From Betaproteobacteria bacterium TMED22 (lineage in GTDB: Bacteria; Pseudomonadota; Gammaproteobacteria; Burkholderiales; Eutrophovitaceae): 64,000 bases of DNA. The first letter of the stretch is position 1; each line of letters starts with the position of its first letter. The DNA is taken from the NCBI GenBank assembly GCA_002167745.1, contig NHCB01000016.1, forward strand, positions 1 to 64,000, given 5' to 3'. Shown here piece after piece: positions 43,046 through 53,393 of this stretch. Below the pieces are notes generated by a model that did not search any database, was not told the origin of the DNA, and was given only the letters and a program-made list of their open reading frames with translations. The position numbers were made by a program, and so were the translations under genes.

Positions 43046-44077
43046 GTGTTGATAATCAAGTGTATAGGAGAATATGTGAGCGTGGAGCCTTTAGAAATTC
43101 ATTTAAGTAGTCCTCCGTCTTTCGTTAACAACGATAAATGGACTGCGCAGGCGATCAAAAAATTATTTGAAAAACCCTTCATGGACCTGTTGTTCGATGC
43201 GCATAAGACTCATCGGGAACACTTCAAACCCAACGCGATACAATTGTCGACATTGGTTTCAATTAAGACTGGCGGCTGTCCTGAGGACTGCGGTTATTGT
43301 CCACAATCGATCCGTTTTAATACTGGCGTTGTTGATGATGATTTAATGAAACTAGAGGATGTCGTTGAAGCAGCGAGTCTCGCAAAAGCGAACGGCGCTA
43401 GCCGTTTTTGTATGGGAGCGGCCTGGAGAGGCCCTAAAGATAAAGATGTAGCTAAAGTTGCCGAGATGGTTGCGGCAGTTAAATCTCTTGGATTAGAAAC
43501 TTGTGCCACGTTGGGATTACTCAAAGATGGTCAAGCTGAAGTGCTTAAAAATGCGGGTCTAGATTATTACAATCACAATATAGATACTTCATCTGAACAT
43601 TACGAGGAGATTATTTCGACGCGTACACAAGATGATAGACACGTTACGCTTCAGCGTGTAAGAAATGCGGGCGTTTCCGTTTGTTGCGGCGGAATAATTG
43701 GGATGGGAGAGTCTCGCGATGACCGGGCGGACATGATTGCTCAATTAGCAAATATGGATCCTTATCCTCAAAGCGTACCCATTAACAACTTGGTTAAGGT
43801 GCCGGGAACGCCAATGGCTGATGTAGATGGTATTGATCCCATAGAGTTTGTTAGAACGATTGCCGCTGCGAGGATTTCGATGCCTAAAGCTATGGTTCGT
43901 TTGTCAGCAGGCAGAACAGACATGTCAGATGAGATGCAAGCGCTTTGTTTTTATGCTGGCGCTAATTCAGTTTTCTACGGTGAAAAGTTATTAACTACCC
44001 CAAATGCAACGGCTTATGGGGATGATGAGCTATTCGAGCGCCTCGGATTGGTTCCGGGCGATGATGTCGCACTTTGA
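43046..44077 (+). CDS. bioB: Biotin synthase
   Basis: [26 protein letters not shown]; exact start uncertain (43046 or a downstream GTG). Confidence 0.97.
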   Translation: MLIIKCIGEYVSVEPLEIHLSSPPSFVNNDKWTAQAIKKLFEKPFMDLLFDAHKTHREHFKPNAIQLSTLVSIKTGGCPEDCGYCPQSIRFNTGVVDDDLMKLEDVVEAASLAKANGASRFCMGAAWRGPKDKDVAKVAEMVAAVKSLGLETCATLGLLKDGQAEVLKNAGLDYYNHNIDTSSEHYEEIISTRTQDDRHVTLQRVRNAGVSVCCGGIIGMGESRDDRADMIAQLANMDPYPQSVPINNLVKVPGTPMADVDGIDPIEFVRTIAAARISMPKAMVRLSAGRTDMSDEMQALCFYAGANSVFYGEKLLTTPNATAYGDDELFERLGLVPGDDVAL

Positions 44078-44916
44078 ATCAAATGAAGGGACGCGTTAGA
44101 GCTAAGATAAATTATTGTTTTACCCGTTCTGATTATCAGATTTTTTTATATGATGAGGTAGCGAAGCGTTTAAATGAACGTTTGGATGTTATTACAATAG
44201 AGCCAAACGTGGTGGTGGCGTCAGGTTTCGGAGAAGATTGTCTTGAAAAAATATTTCCTGGTGCGTCAAGAATTACGAGAATAGATTTTGCTCACTCTCG
44301 TATGCTTGTGCGCAAAATCAAGAGTCGATTCAGGCTACCCTGGGGGCCTAAGTTAGGGTATTTGTGTGGGGATCTCAGCGCGTTACCTTTGTCGTCGGCC
44401 TCCGTTGATTTGTTCTACTCAAATCTGGATATACCGTTTTTCGATGGATGTGATGAATTAGATCAGCTATTAACAGAGGTTTATCGTGTGTTGAAACCGG
44501 GTGGTTTGTTTATTTTTTCTTCTTTAGGTCCAGATACTTTAAAAGAACTGAGGCCAATCGAGGGTATGCGAGGACTGCGCTTGTGTCGTCACATGGATAT
44601 GCATGACCTTGGAGACCGCATTGTTGAGTGTGGATTTGCAGATCCGGTTATGGAGATGGAAGAGTTAAAGTTAACTTATTCCAATGTTTTGGCTTTGTTG
44701 CGGGATGCTCGTGCGCATGGGTCCGAGTCTTTTGATATTGACGATCAAAAAGGTCTGTGGGGTAAGGCAGAACTAAGACGTCTATCGGAGTATTCGAAAT
44801 CAAAAAATAATGGGCAAATAACAGCGACTACTGAGTTGGTATTTGGCCATGCGTGGTTAGCCCCGGAGAAGACTACATCTAAAGGTAAAAAAATTATTGA
44901 TATAAAAGCTGTTTAG
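44074..44916 (+). CDS. bioC: Malonyl-ACP O-methyltransferase-like (BioC)
   Basis: SAM-methyltransferase; [24 protein letters not shown]; overlaps bioB stop. Confidence 0.82.
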   Translation: MNQMKGRVRAKINYCFTRSDYQIFLYDEVAKRLNERLDVITIEPNVVVASGFGEDCLEKIFPGASRITRIDFAHSRMLVRKIKSRFRLPWGPKLGYLCGDLSALPLSSASVDLFYSNLDIPFFDGCDELDQLLTEVYRVLKPGGLFIFSSLGPDTLKELRPIEGMRGLRLCRHMDMHDLGDRIVECGFADPVMEMEELKLTYSNVLALLRDARAHGSESFDIDDQKGLWGKAELRRLSEYSKSKNNGQITATTELVFGHAWLAPEKTTSKGKKIIDIKAV

Positions 44917-45067
44917 TGGCCTTAATTCAGACCTCTAATGTAATTTAGTTCCGCTTCCAATGTTTGTTCTTGCGGGTTGAAAAATTCGTATGGTAAAGTC
45001 GATTCGGCGATGAAATGAAAAGCGTTTCAGACCTCATAATTTTTTAGTTTTGTAAGATGGTGACACT

Positions 45068-45544
45068 TTGGAAGATGTAATTAAAAACGTCGTAGAAAAT
45101 CAGCCGAAGATCATAATGCGGAGACATAAGTCTGCTCGGTCTTCAGTGAAAATTGTTTTCCTATGTTTAGGAGCCGTAACGATGTCGATTGCTGTTGGCT
45201 TTGCGGCGTATGGTTTATGGCTTGTATTGCCCTACGCTGGCTTAGAATGCCTCGCCCTTGCATTGGCGTATTTTTGGCTAAAAAGACAGGCTAACGATTT
45301 TGAGATGATATATCTGAAGAACGATCAAATTATTGTTGAGTCCAGCTTTTCTGGGACGCGCCAAAAAGTAGCATTCAGTCGATATTGGATCCAAGTTTCC
45401 ATAGAGCAACTTAAAGCGAATAGGCTAAAAATTTTTGTGGGGTCGCATGGTAACCGGCTCGAAGTTGGCAGACTTTTACCGTCGGCTAAAAAAAGAGATC
45501 TGATGAATCGAATCAAATTGTTAATTGATGTCCAATCATTTTGA
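45068..45544 (+). CDS. DUF2244 membrane protein
   Basis: TM hairpin plus FSRYWIQV...GRLLPSAKKRDL; next to coxB. Confidence 0.8.
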   Translation: MEDVIKNVVENQPKIIMRRHKSARSSVKIVFLCLGAVTMSIAVGFAAYGLWLVLPYAGLECLALALAYFWLKRQANDFEMIYLKNDQIIVESSFSGTRQKVAFSRYWIQVSIEQLKANRLKIFVGSHGNRLEVGRLLPSAKKRDLMNRIKLLIDVQSF

Positions 45545-45600
45545 TTTTTTAGGTTAAAATGACGTTTTTTACGACTATTAAAAGTACGTTGGGGGGAAGC

Positions 45601-46722
45601 ATGAAAAGCTCATTTAGTGCGCGGGCACTTGGTATCATTATGGCGTTTTTGCCAGCTATCGCGGTGGCCGAGTGGAATCTGAATTTTACGCCTGCAGTGA
45701 CGTTACTAGGTGAGGAAATACAAGCGATTCACAATTTGGTGATGTGGATCATCGTAGGTATTTCTATTGTAGTTTTCGGTGCCATGTTTTGGTCTATTTT
45801 GAAGCACCGTAAGTCGGTTGGTCACAAAGCGTCGAACTTTCATGAGAATACGACGATTGAGATCATTTGGACTGTTATTCCGGTCGTGATCTTAATTGCG
45901 ATGGCTTTTCCCGCAACTCGTTTATTGCTAGCCACCCGAGATTCATCAGCGTCAGATATGACTATTAAAGCAACTGGCTACCAGTGGCGGTGGGGTTATG
46001 AGTATATCGATGAAGGCGTGAAATTTTATAGCACGCTCGCGACGCCTCGGAATCAAATTGATGGTGGAGCGGAAAAAGAGAAGACATATTTGTTAGAGGT
46101 AGATAACAAGGTTGTAGTGCCTGTGGGCAAGAAGGTACGTATTTTGACGACTTCGAATGATGTTATTCATGCTTGGTCAGTTCCTGGTCTTGCCGTGAAG
46201 CAAGATGCCATTCCTGGCTTTATTCGAGATATTGCATTTAAAGCTGAAACGATAGGAACTTATCGTGGTCAATGTTACGAGCTTTGCGGTAAAGAACATG
46301 GATTCATGCCAATTGTTGTGGAAGTTGTGAGCGAAGAAGATTATCAAACTTGGATGCAAGCCAAATTAGCTGAGTCAGGTGTTCCATCTTTCGATCCAGA
46401 TAAAGAATATGCGGTGGCAGAATTAGTCGCTGCTGGTGAGCAGGTTTATAACGCCAATTGTATTGCTTGCCATCAAGAGGGTGGCGTGGGTATGCCCCCT
46501 ACGTTTCCAGCGATTAAGGGAGGTAAGATTGCTACCGGTTCGATGGAAGGGCATCTTGATATCATTTTAAACGGTAGCGATAAGAACCCTATGATGGCAG
46601 CTTGGGGACCGATATTATCGGATTACGATATTGCGGCGGTGATTGCATATCAGAGAAATGAAATTAATTCGAGCGGAGATATTATTCAACCAAGCGAAAT
46701 ATCGGCTGTGAGGGCAGAGTAA
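45601..46722 (+). CDS. coxB: Cytochrome c oxidase subunit II with fused cytochrome c domain (caa3-type)
   Basis: CuA motif CYELCGKEHGFM, C-terminal CIACHQ heme motif; ATG 45601 preceded by GGGGG (ORF open from 45559). Confidence 0.95.
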   Translation: MKSSFSARALGIIMAFLPAIAVAEWNLNFTPAVTLLGEEIQAIHNLVMWIIVGISIVVFGAMFWSILKHRKSVGHKASNFHENTTIEIIWTVIPVVILIAMAFPATRLLLATRDSSASDMTIKATGYQWRWGYEYIDEGVKFYSTLATPRNQIDGGAEKEKTYLLEVDNKVVVPVGKKVRILTTSNDVIHAWSVPGLAVKQDAIPGFIRDIAFKAETIGTYRGQCYELCGKEHGFMPIVVEVVSEEDYQTWMQAKLAESGVPSFDPDKEYAVAELVAAGEQVYNANCIACHQEGGVGMPPTFPAIKGGKIATGSMEGHLDIILNGSDKNPMMAAWGPILSDYDIAAVIAYQRNEINSSGDIIQPSEISAVRAE

Positions 46723-46776
46723 ATTTTTAATTTGTATTAATCAAAATGAAGTGAGATTCGGTTAAGGAGAATCAAA

Positions 46777-48354
46777 ATGGAAGCGGTACACGATCATAGT
46801 CACGACCATCACGTGCCAACCGGCATCATGAGGTATGTCACAACAACAAACCACAAAGACATTGGCTCGATGTATTTATGGTTTAGCTTCGCGATGTTCC
46901 TTGTTGGTGGTGTGATGGCTCTTGTTATCAGGGCTGAATTATTCCAGCCTGGACTTCAGGTTGTAGAGCCTGAATTTTTTAATCAAATGACAACGCTGCA
47001 TGGCTTGATTATGGTGTTTGGAGCCATTATGCCAGCCTTCGTTGGTTTTGCGAATTGGCAAATACCAATGATGATTGGCGCTCCTGACATGGCTTTTCCC
47101 AGAATGAACAATTGGAGTTTTTGGCTTTTGCCACCAGCAGGTATACTTTTAATGGGTTCGTTGTTGGCTCCTGGCGGTGCGGGTGGTGTAGGTTGGACGA
47201 TGTACGCGCCTTTGACAATACAGCAAGGTATGGGCATGGATATGATGATTTTTGCGATTCATATCCTTGGGATGTCTTCGATCATGGGCTCAATTAACAT
47301 TATCACTACGATTCTAAATATGAGAGCGCCTGGCATGACAATGATGAAGATGCCGCTCTTTGTTTGGACTTGGTTAATTACAGCATATCTTTTGGTTGCT
47401 TCTATGCCGGTGCTTGCTGGGGCCGTTACTATGACTCTCACGGACCGACATTTTGGCACGCATTTTTTCAATGCTGCGGGTGGTGGTGACCCCGTCCTTT
47501 ATCAGCATATTTTTTGGTTCTTTGGCCATCCTGAGGTATACATCATTGCCATACCGGCTTTTGGTGTTATTTCCGAAGTGATTCCAACCTTTGCTCGTAA
47601 GCCCCTCTTCGGCTATCCATCTATGGTTTATGCTACCGCGTCAATTGCTATTTTGTCGTTTTTAGTTTGGGCTCATCACATGTATACAGTTGGAATGCCT
47701 GTAGAGGCTCAACTTTATTATATGTTCGCAACGATGCTGATCGCTATTCCGACGGGTGTTAAGGTATTTAATTGGGTAGCTACCATGTGGAAGGGCTCGA
47801 TGTCTTTTGAGACACCAATGTTGTTTGCTCAAGGTTTTTTGTTTCTGTTCACGATCGGTGGTTTTACGGGGCTAGTGCTGGCGGTTACTCCCATTGATAT
47901 TCAACTGCACGATACATATTACGTTGTAGCCCATTTCCATTATGTGATGGTTGCCGGGGCATTATTCGCTGCTTTTGCGGGGGTTTATTATTGGCTACCG
48001 AAGTGGATTGGTAAAATGTACGATGAGCGACTCGGTAAAATTCATTTTTGGTTGTCGTTGATATTTTTTAACATCACCTTCTTCGTGCAGCACTTCCTCG
48101 GTTTGGCTGGTATGCCGCGTCGTATTCCGGATTATGCTCTGCAGTTTGCTGACTGGAATATGGTGTCATCAATTGGCGCTTTCGGGTTTGGTTTGTCGCA
48201 AGTCTTCTTTTTGTACATTCTACTTAAAGCGATACGTAGTGGAGAAAAAGCACCAGAGAAACCGTGGGACGGCGCATCAACGCTTGAGTGGACTCATCTA
48301 CCTACTCCGGCGCCCTATCACAGCTTTGAAACACCACCAGATTTGAGAAATTAA
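46777..48354 (+). CDS. coxA: Cytochrome c oxidase subunit I
   Basis: [34 protein letters not shown]. Confidence 0.98.
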   Translation: MEAVHDHSHDHHVPTGIMRYVTTTNHKDIGSMYLWFSFAMFLVGGVMALVIRAELFQPGLQVVEPEFFNQMTTLHGLIMVFGAIMPAFVGFANWQIPMMIGAPDMAFPRMNNWSFWLLPPAGILLMGSLLAPGGAGGVGWTMYAPLTIQQGMGMDMMIFAIHILGMSSIMGSINIITTILNMRAPGMTMMKMPLFVWTWLITAYLLVASMPVLAGAVTMTLTDRHFGTHFFNAAGGGDPVLYQHIFWFFGHPEVYIIAIPAFGVISEVIPTFARKPLFGYPSMVYATASIAILSFLVWAHHMYTVGMPVEAQLYYMFATMLIAIPTGVKVFNWVATMWKGSMSFETPMLFAQGFLFLFTIGGFTGLVLAVTPIDIQLHDTYYVVAHFHYVMVAGALFAAFAGVYYWLPKWIGKMYDERLGKIHFWLSLIFFNITFFVQHFLGLAGMPRRIPDYALQFADWNMVSSIGAFGFGLSQVFFLYILLKAIRSGEKAPEKPWDGASTLEWTHLPTPAPYHSFETPPDLRN

Positions 48355-48361
48355 GATTATT

Positions 48362-48405
48362 ACACTTGATGTGTGACGATGCTGGTGTCGTCACACATCA
48401 AGTGT
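48362..48405. promoter_or_regulatory. 18-bp perfect hairpin in coxA downstream region
   Basis: ACACTTGATGTGTGACGA-tgctggtg-TCGTCACACATCAAGTGT; no following T tract. Confidence 0.85.
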
Positions 48406-48437
48406 GATTAGATATTAAAAAGATAACGACTAAAATA

Positions 48438-48530
48438 ATGACCAAAAATAAAAAGACTGCGTTGATATTAGCTACTGTAGCGTTGGCGTTTTTCTTTGGC
48501 TTTATTATTCGCCGTGCGGTATTCCAATGA
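48438..48530 (+). CDS. 30-aa cytochrome oxidase small assembly-type membrane peptide
   Basis: MTKNKKTALILATVALAFFFGFIIRRAVFQ*; single TM; stop overlaps ctaG ATG (ATGA). Confidence 0.78.
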   Translation: MTKNKKTALILATVALAFFFGFIIRRAVFQ

Positions 48531-49108
48531 AGACCACTGAACTAGATAAACAAAATAGCCATATGTTGCGTAAACTTATAGTGGTTGCGCTGGTTATGTT
48601 TGCCTTTGGGTACGCATTGGTGCCGCTCTACAAAAAAATCTGTGAGGTTACCGGCGTCTATGATTTGATTAAGCCTGATGAAATTGTGAATACACAGGTA
48701 GATGAAACTCGAACAGTTATGATGGAGTTCGATGCGAATACGCGTAGCGAAATAGGCTGGGAAATAATCCCTCTCGACGTGAGAATGAATGTTCATCCGG
48801 GTGAATTAGTACACGCAACATTTCGCTTGACGAATCCAACCGATATGTCCTTCGATGCGCAAGCGATACCAAGTTACGGACCGCAGCACGCTGTGCAGTA
48901 TGTGAAAAAGCTTGAGTGTTTTTGTTTCACGCAGCAAAAAATTAATGCTGGTGAAACTCGAGAATTTTCGGTCGTATTCGTCATAGACCCAAGCTTGCCG
49001 TCAGACGTTGGGACGATCACGCTCTCTTATACGATGTTTGAAATAGAGGGCACAAAGAATTTGGGAAATCAGGCCTTCAATCCCGATATTCATGAGGGTA
49101 AGTCGTGA
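48527..49108 (+). CDS. ctaG: Cytochrome c oxidase assembly protein CtaG/Cox11
   Basis: KKLECFCFTQQKINAGE, N-terminal TM. Confidence 0.95.
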   Translation: MKTTELDKQNSHMLRKLIVVALVMFAFGYALVPLYKKICEVTGVYDLIKPDEIVNTQVDETRTVMMEFDANTRSEIGWEIIPLDVRMNVHPGELVHATFRLTNPTDMSFDAQAIPSYGPQHAVQYVKKLECFCFTQQKINAGETREFSVVFVIDPSLPSDVGTITLSYTMFEIEGTKNLGNQAFNPDIHEGKS

Positions 49109-49299
49109 GCCTCTCTTTGAGAGCCTCGTTGCAGGCAGTGCGTGCTGTTTTCTGTGCATTTACCGGTATCGGGAAACGGCAAGATTTAGAGCAACATGCG
49201 AGCATGCTTAGGCCACAACATGTCATTATTGCTGGATTGTTATGTGCAGCAGTTTTCGTGGCTGGCGTAGTCACATTGGTCAATGCCGTTGCTAATTAG
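49105..49299 (+). CDS. DUF2970 protein
   Basis: 64 aa, SLQAVRAVFCAFTGIGKRQDLEQ plus C-terminal TM; GTG start overlapping ctaG stop. Confidence 0.8.
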   Translation: MSLSLRASLQAVRAVFCAFTGIGKRQDLEQHASMLRPQHVIIAGLLCAAVFVAGVVTLVNAVAN

Positions 49300-49363
49300 G
49301 TCGGATTTTAATACGTTTAAGTCAAAAATTTTAAAAAATCAAATTACTAAAGGGGAATAAACA

Positions 49364-50215
49364 ATGAGCTCGCAATCCGGTGGGTACTATTTGCCAGAAC
49401 CGTCTCGTTGGCCGATAGTCGGTTCAATTGGACTCTTTTTCTTGGCGTTCGGGGCTGTTTTAACTATGAACGCCGTGTCGGGTGGTTGGTATGTGGTGCT
49501 GGTAGGCGCCCTGGTCATGACCTATATGTTATTCGGGTGGTTTGGAACCGTTATTGGGGAAAGTGAGTCCGGGAAATATAATAAGCAGGTAGATGTTTCT
49601 TTTCGCTGGTCGATGAGCTGGTTTATCTTCTCGGAGGTCATGTTTTTTGCCGCTTTTTTTGGCGCACTCTTTTACATGAGGGTCTTATCGGTTCCCTGGT
49701 TGTCAGATGCTGAGACGGGATCTTTACTTTGGGATGGATTTGTTGCTGGCTGGCCAACGGACGGTCCGGGAGTAGAGAGCAAGTTTACACCGATGGGCGC
49801 GTGGGGGCTTCCGGCAATTAATACAGCATTACTCTTGACCTCTGGGGTCACTATTACTGTCGCTCACTGGGCCTTGAAGGAGGGCAAACGAGGGTTATTA
49901 AACTGGTTTATGTTCCTGACTATTGCTTTGGGCGTTTTGTTTCTGGGTTTGCAAGTTCTGGAGTATATACATGGATATCGTGATCTGGGTTTGACACTTG
50001 AGAGTGGTGCTTATGGTGCGACGTTTTACATGCTAACCGGGTTTCATGGTTTTCACGTTACACTCGGCACGATCATGCTGATAGTGATTTGGTTGCGCGG
50101 AGTAAAAGGGCATTTTAAACCAGAAGCCCATTTTGGCTTTGAGGGCGTAGCATGGTATTGGCACTTTGTGGATGTTGTCTGGTTGGGTTTATTTATCTTC
50201 GTATATTGGCTATAA
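49364..50215 (+). CDS. coxC: Cytochrome c oxidase subunit III
   Basis: WFMSEVMFF-like FIFSEVMFFAAFF, TGFHGFHVTLGT, WYWHFVDVVWL. Confidence 0.97.
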   Translation: MSSQSGGYYLPEPSRWPIVGSIGLFFLAFGAVLTMNAVSGGWYVVLVGALVMTYMLFGWFGTVIGESESGKYNKQVDVSFRWSMSWFIFSEVMFFAAFFGALFYMRVLSVPWLSDAETGSLLWDGFVAGWPTDGPGVESKFTPMGAWGLPAINTALLLTSGVTITVAHWALKEGKRGLLNWFMFLTIALGVLFLGLQVLEYIHGYRDLGLTLESGAYGATFYMLTGFHGFHVTLGTIMLIVIWLRGVKGHFKPEAHFGFEGVAWYWHFVDVVWLGLFIFVYWL

Positions 50216-50230
50216 AATTCATTGACATTT

Positions 50231-50270
50231 TAATAAAACCCATCCGTCTTTAGGCGGATGGGTTTTATTA
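50231..50270. terminator. Bidirectional terminator hairpin between convergent coxC and DUF2909 gene
   Basis: TAATAAAACCCATCCG-tctttagg-CGGATGGGTTTTATTA, 16-bp perfect arms; overlaps the DUF2909 stop codon. Confidence 0.85.
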
Positions 50271-50465
50271 AAGTCCAGAGGGTGGAATTATTCCAAAATA
50301 AGATCCGGCCATCAGCAGAACAAAAAGAATAACAGATAGTCCGATCCTAATTGTTAAAGCTTTAATGGTGCCGTCTGAGTTGCCTTGGTTTCTCACCATA
50401 TAGACGAGTGCTGAAGCTAAGCTACCGAATATTGCAACCAAAAATAGAATCACGATTATTTTCAT
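50268..50465 (-). CDS. DUF2909 twin-transmembrane protein
   Basis: 65 aa with two TM segments, antisense position in cox cluster. Confidence 0.78.
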   Translation of the reverse strand: MKIIVILFLVAIFGSLASALVYMVRNQGNSDGTIKALTIRIGLSVILFVLLMAGSYFGIIPPSGL

Positions 50466-50512
50466 GTTACTTGACCTTTAGTGTGTGATTTTTTAAATAG
50501 ATACCATATAGT

Positions 50513-51220
50513 ATGAAGCATCCCAGTTGGACTATCACTATTATCGCTCTTTTGGGTTTCGGATTAACGTTGTCTGCGGCATATTGGCAGTTTAAGCGGG
50601 CTGATTATAAGCGCGAATTAGAGTCTAGGTTTATTGAGATGCAAGCTAAAGTTAGTCTAGACTTAAATAAAACTCTCGATCCCTCTTTAGAGTTAGAGTT
50701 CCGAAGAGTTAATGCATATGGCACGTTAGATGCATCGCAAAGGATGATACTTGATAATCGTATTCGTCGAGGACAGGCTGGCTACGAAGTTTTGGTGCCG
50801 TTGTCAATTACCGATTCAGATGCTGTTATTCTCGTTAACTTGGGGTGGATTCCTCGCGGTAGGAACTTAGGGCAACTACCAGACATAGTCATCCCTCGGA
50901 GTCCTGTTGTTGTCAAAGGAACTATAGTGAGGCCGGGTTTAGGTGCGCTGGAGTTATCTGATGTCACGATAGAGGGGGATATCTGGCAGAATCTCGATTT
51001 GGTACGCTATCGTTCGTTACATTCAATTGACGTGCTTGACTATGTTATCCAGAGTGATCCGATAAAAGGTGTTTCGACCAATTTCGAACAACTTTGGTCG
51101 AAACCTAGCTTTGGAATAGATACGCACTTATCCTATGCAGGACAGTGGATAATGTTTGCTTTTCTGATTTTATTTTTTTACATATATTATGGTTTTATCA
51201 AACAAAGACGCGATGCCTAA
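50513..51220 (+). CDS. SURF1-family cytochrome oxidase biogenesis protein
   Basis: YWQFKRADYKRELE, VNLGWIPRGR, C-terminal TM. Confidence 0.92.
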   Translation: MKHPSWTITIIALLGFGLTLSAAYWQFKRADYKRELESRFIEMQAKVSLDLNKTLDPSLELEFRRVNAYGTLDASQRMILDNRIRRGQAGYEVLVPLSITDSDAVILVNLGWIPRGRNLGQLPDIVIPRSPVVVKGTIVRPGLGALELSDVTIEGDIWQNLDLVRYRSLHSIDVLDYVIQSDPIKGVSTNFEQLWSKPSFGIDTHLSYAGQWIMFAFLILFFYIYYGFIKQRRDA

Positions 51221-51788
51221 AAAAAATAACTCTCTAATTCCTTGGATTGTACTCACGGTATGTGTGCTACCGGTTATAGCCTCAACTGCGCTTTACCATT
51301 TGTGGGAGCCTGATGGGTTTGTCAATAATGGCGAATTGATTGAGCCGGTTCCGTTGTCTGATTTGGTAGTGCCCTCTATTGAGGATGATGTATTTTTATT
51401 TTCGGATTTAAATGGTTTGTGGTCTTTTGTTTCCATCGACTCGTCGGAATGCGGTGAAGCGTGTATTAAGAAGTTATACCTTATGCGTCAAATTCGACTC
51501 ACACAGGGCGCTGAAAAAGATAGATTGGAACGAATTCATTTTAGCGTTGGTGGTGAGCTTCAGAGAACGTTGATTGATGAATATGACGGAACTAGATTTA
51601 TTGCGGTTTCGGACGTGCAGGCTCTCGATGCATTTGGTGACTTAACTGCAGCCGAAGAATATATTTTTCTGATTGATCAGATTGGAAATTTAATGATGCG
51701 CTTTCCTTTGACCATCGATCCATCTTTAATGAAAAAGGATGTTAAGAAATTGTTGAAGATCTCCAAAGCATGGAAAAAAATTAATTAG
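51213..51788 (+). CDS. Uncharacterised cox-cluster membrane protein (thioredoxin-like fold possible)
   Basis: N-terminal TM, LWSFVSIDSSECGEACIKKLYLMRQIRLTQG; ATG 51213 overlaps SURF1 end. Confidence 0.7.
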   Translation: MPKKNNSLIPWIVLTVCVLPVIASTALYHLWEPDGFVNNGELIEPVPLSDLVVPSIEDDVFLFSDLNGLWSFVSIDSSECGEACIKKLYLMRQIRLTQGAEKDRLERIHFSVGGELQRTLIDEYDGTRFIAVSDVQALDAFGDLTAAEEYIFLIDQIGNLMMRFPLTIDPSLMKKDVKKLLKISKAWKKIN

Positions 51789-51857
51789 TGATAGGCTACT
51801 CCGAGACTAGCTAAATGTTAAACTTAAACTTTACCTAAGTTCATTTCACCGATTACT

Positions 51858-52745
51858 TTGAGTTCATATACCGCATCTTTGTATACCCGTTTTGAGGATT
51901 ATGTAAAGCTTACAAAGCCTAGGGTGGTAATGCTGATCGTCTTTACGGCTTTTATAGGCATGCTGTTAGCTCAGCCTTCCCTTGCGCCAGCGGAGGTTTT
52001 GATCTATGGATCGATCGGCATTTGGCTGGTGGCTGGGGCCGCCGCCGCCGTTAATTGTTTAATTGAACAAAAGATAGACGCGGTAATGGCGCGCACCCGG
52101 GGAAGACCTTTGCCGACTGGAGCAGTAAGTGTTACTGAAACTGTCTTGGTGTCCGTTTTTGTGGGCGGTCTAGGCTTATTTTTACTTCATGTATTTATCA
52201 ACCCTTTAACGATGTGGCTGACCCTGGGAACTTTTGTAGGATATGCGGTTATCTATACGATGGTACTTAAACCGTTGACTCCGCAAAATATCGTTATTGG
52301 GGGAGCATCGGGTGCAATGCCACCCATCCTTGGTTGGGCGGCAGTGACTGGTGAGGTCACACATGAATCGCTATTGCTATTCTTGATCATTTTTGCATGG
52401 ACGCCACCGCACTTTTGGGCGCTAGCTCTATATCGTCGTGACGAGTACGCCAGGGCAGAAGTGCCGATGTTGCCGGTAACACACGGGGTCGCTTTTACTC
52501 GGTTGCACGTTTTTCTGTACACCCTAATTTTATTGGCAGTCTCGTTACTTCCGTTTGTTGTCGGGATGAGTGATTGGTTGTACGGTATTTCAGCGCTCGT
52601 CCTTGGATTACTTTTTCTTTTTTATTCTTATCGTATTTGGCAGTCTTATACCGATGCAATTGCAAGGACCACATTCAGGTACTCAATATTGTATTTATCA
52701 CTTATTTTCCTGGCGCTCTTGCTGGATCATTATCTAATTCTGTAG
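51858..52745 (+). CDS. ctaB: Protoheme IX farnesyltransferase (heme O synthase)
   Basis: [45 protein letters not shown] start. Confidence 0.96.
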   Translation: MSSYTASLYTRFEDYVKLTKPRVVMLIVFTAFIGMLLAQPSLAPAEVLIYGSIGIWLVAGAAAAVNCLIEQKIDAVMARTRGRPLPTGAVSVTETVLVSVFVGGLGLFLLHVFINPLTMWLTLGTFVGYAVIYTMVLKPLTPQNIVIGGASGAMPPILGWAAVTGEVTHESLLLFLIIFAWTPPHFWALALYRRDEYARAEVPMLPVTHGVAFTRLHVFLYTLILLAVSLLPFVVGMSDWLYGISALVLGLLFLFYSYRIWQSYTDAIARTTFRYSILYLSLIFLALLLDHYLIL

Positions 52746-52752
52746 TTTTTTT

Positions 52753-53367
52753 ATGTCTCTCTCTTATCGGAACTTTGTGAAGCTCGCACTGATCATGCTG
52801 GCACTTTGTTTATTTGTGGGGTGTGATGACACTGATAAAAATCGAATGCGATTCACTAATACGGATATTACTGGTGCCGATTTTGCTCGGGAATTTGAGC
52901 TGACGAATCATCATCGCGAACGAGTTAGTCTGAGTGATTTCGAGGGCAAGGTTGTTATTCTATTTTTTGGATTTATGCATTGTCCTGATATTTGCCCGAC
53001 TACCCTAACAGAACTTAATGGATTGATGAGTCGCTTGGGTGCGGATGCAAAAAGTGTTCAGGTACTCTTTGTAACGGTTGACCCAGAGCGAGATAAGATA
53101 GAAAACCTTGGATCTTATGTGGAGGTTTTTAACCCTAATTTCTTGGGCCTATGGGGAACTGTGGATGAAATTGAAATAGTTACTAAGGAATTTAAAGTGA
53201 TTTATCAAAAGGTGCCAGGTTCGACGCCAGACAGCTATACTGTAGATCACTCAGCAGGAACATACGTCTTTGATAAAAGCGGTAAGGTGCGCCTATTTGT
53301 TCCTTATGGAGCTGATACTGAGAGCCTTGCAAATGACGTACGTTTGCTTATAGGTGCTCGTTTTTGA
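52753..53367 (+). CDS. SCO1/SenC copper chaperone
   Basis: FFGFMHCPDICPTTL CxxxC motif, DHSAGTYVFD; lipoprotein-like N-terminus. Confidence 0.94.
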   Translation: MSLSYRNFVKLALIMLALCLFVGCDDTDKNRMRFTNTDITGADFAREFELTNHHRERVSLSDFEGKVVILFFGFMHCPDICPTTLTELNGLMSRLGADAKSVQVLFVTVDPERDKIENLGSYVEVFNPNFLGLWGTVDEIEIVTKEFKVIYQKVPGSTPDSYTVDHSAGTYVFDKSGKVRLFVPYGADTESLANDVRLLIGARF

Positions 53368-53393
53368 TTTGCTTAGTAACAGCGGTCTTTGAG

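Noticed and set aside
42924-43046. BioR- or BirA-type operator upstream of bioB (TTAATAGATAACG; TTTGTAAAT...AATACAA)
   Set aside because: Only loose, gapped similarity to known consensus sequences.
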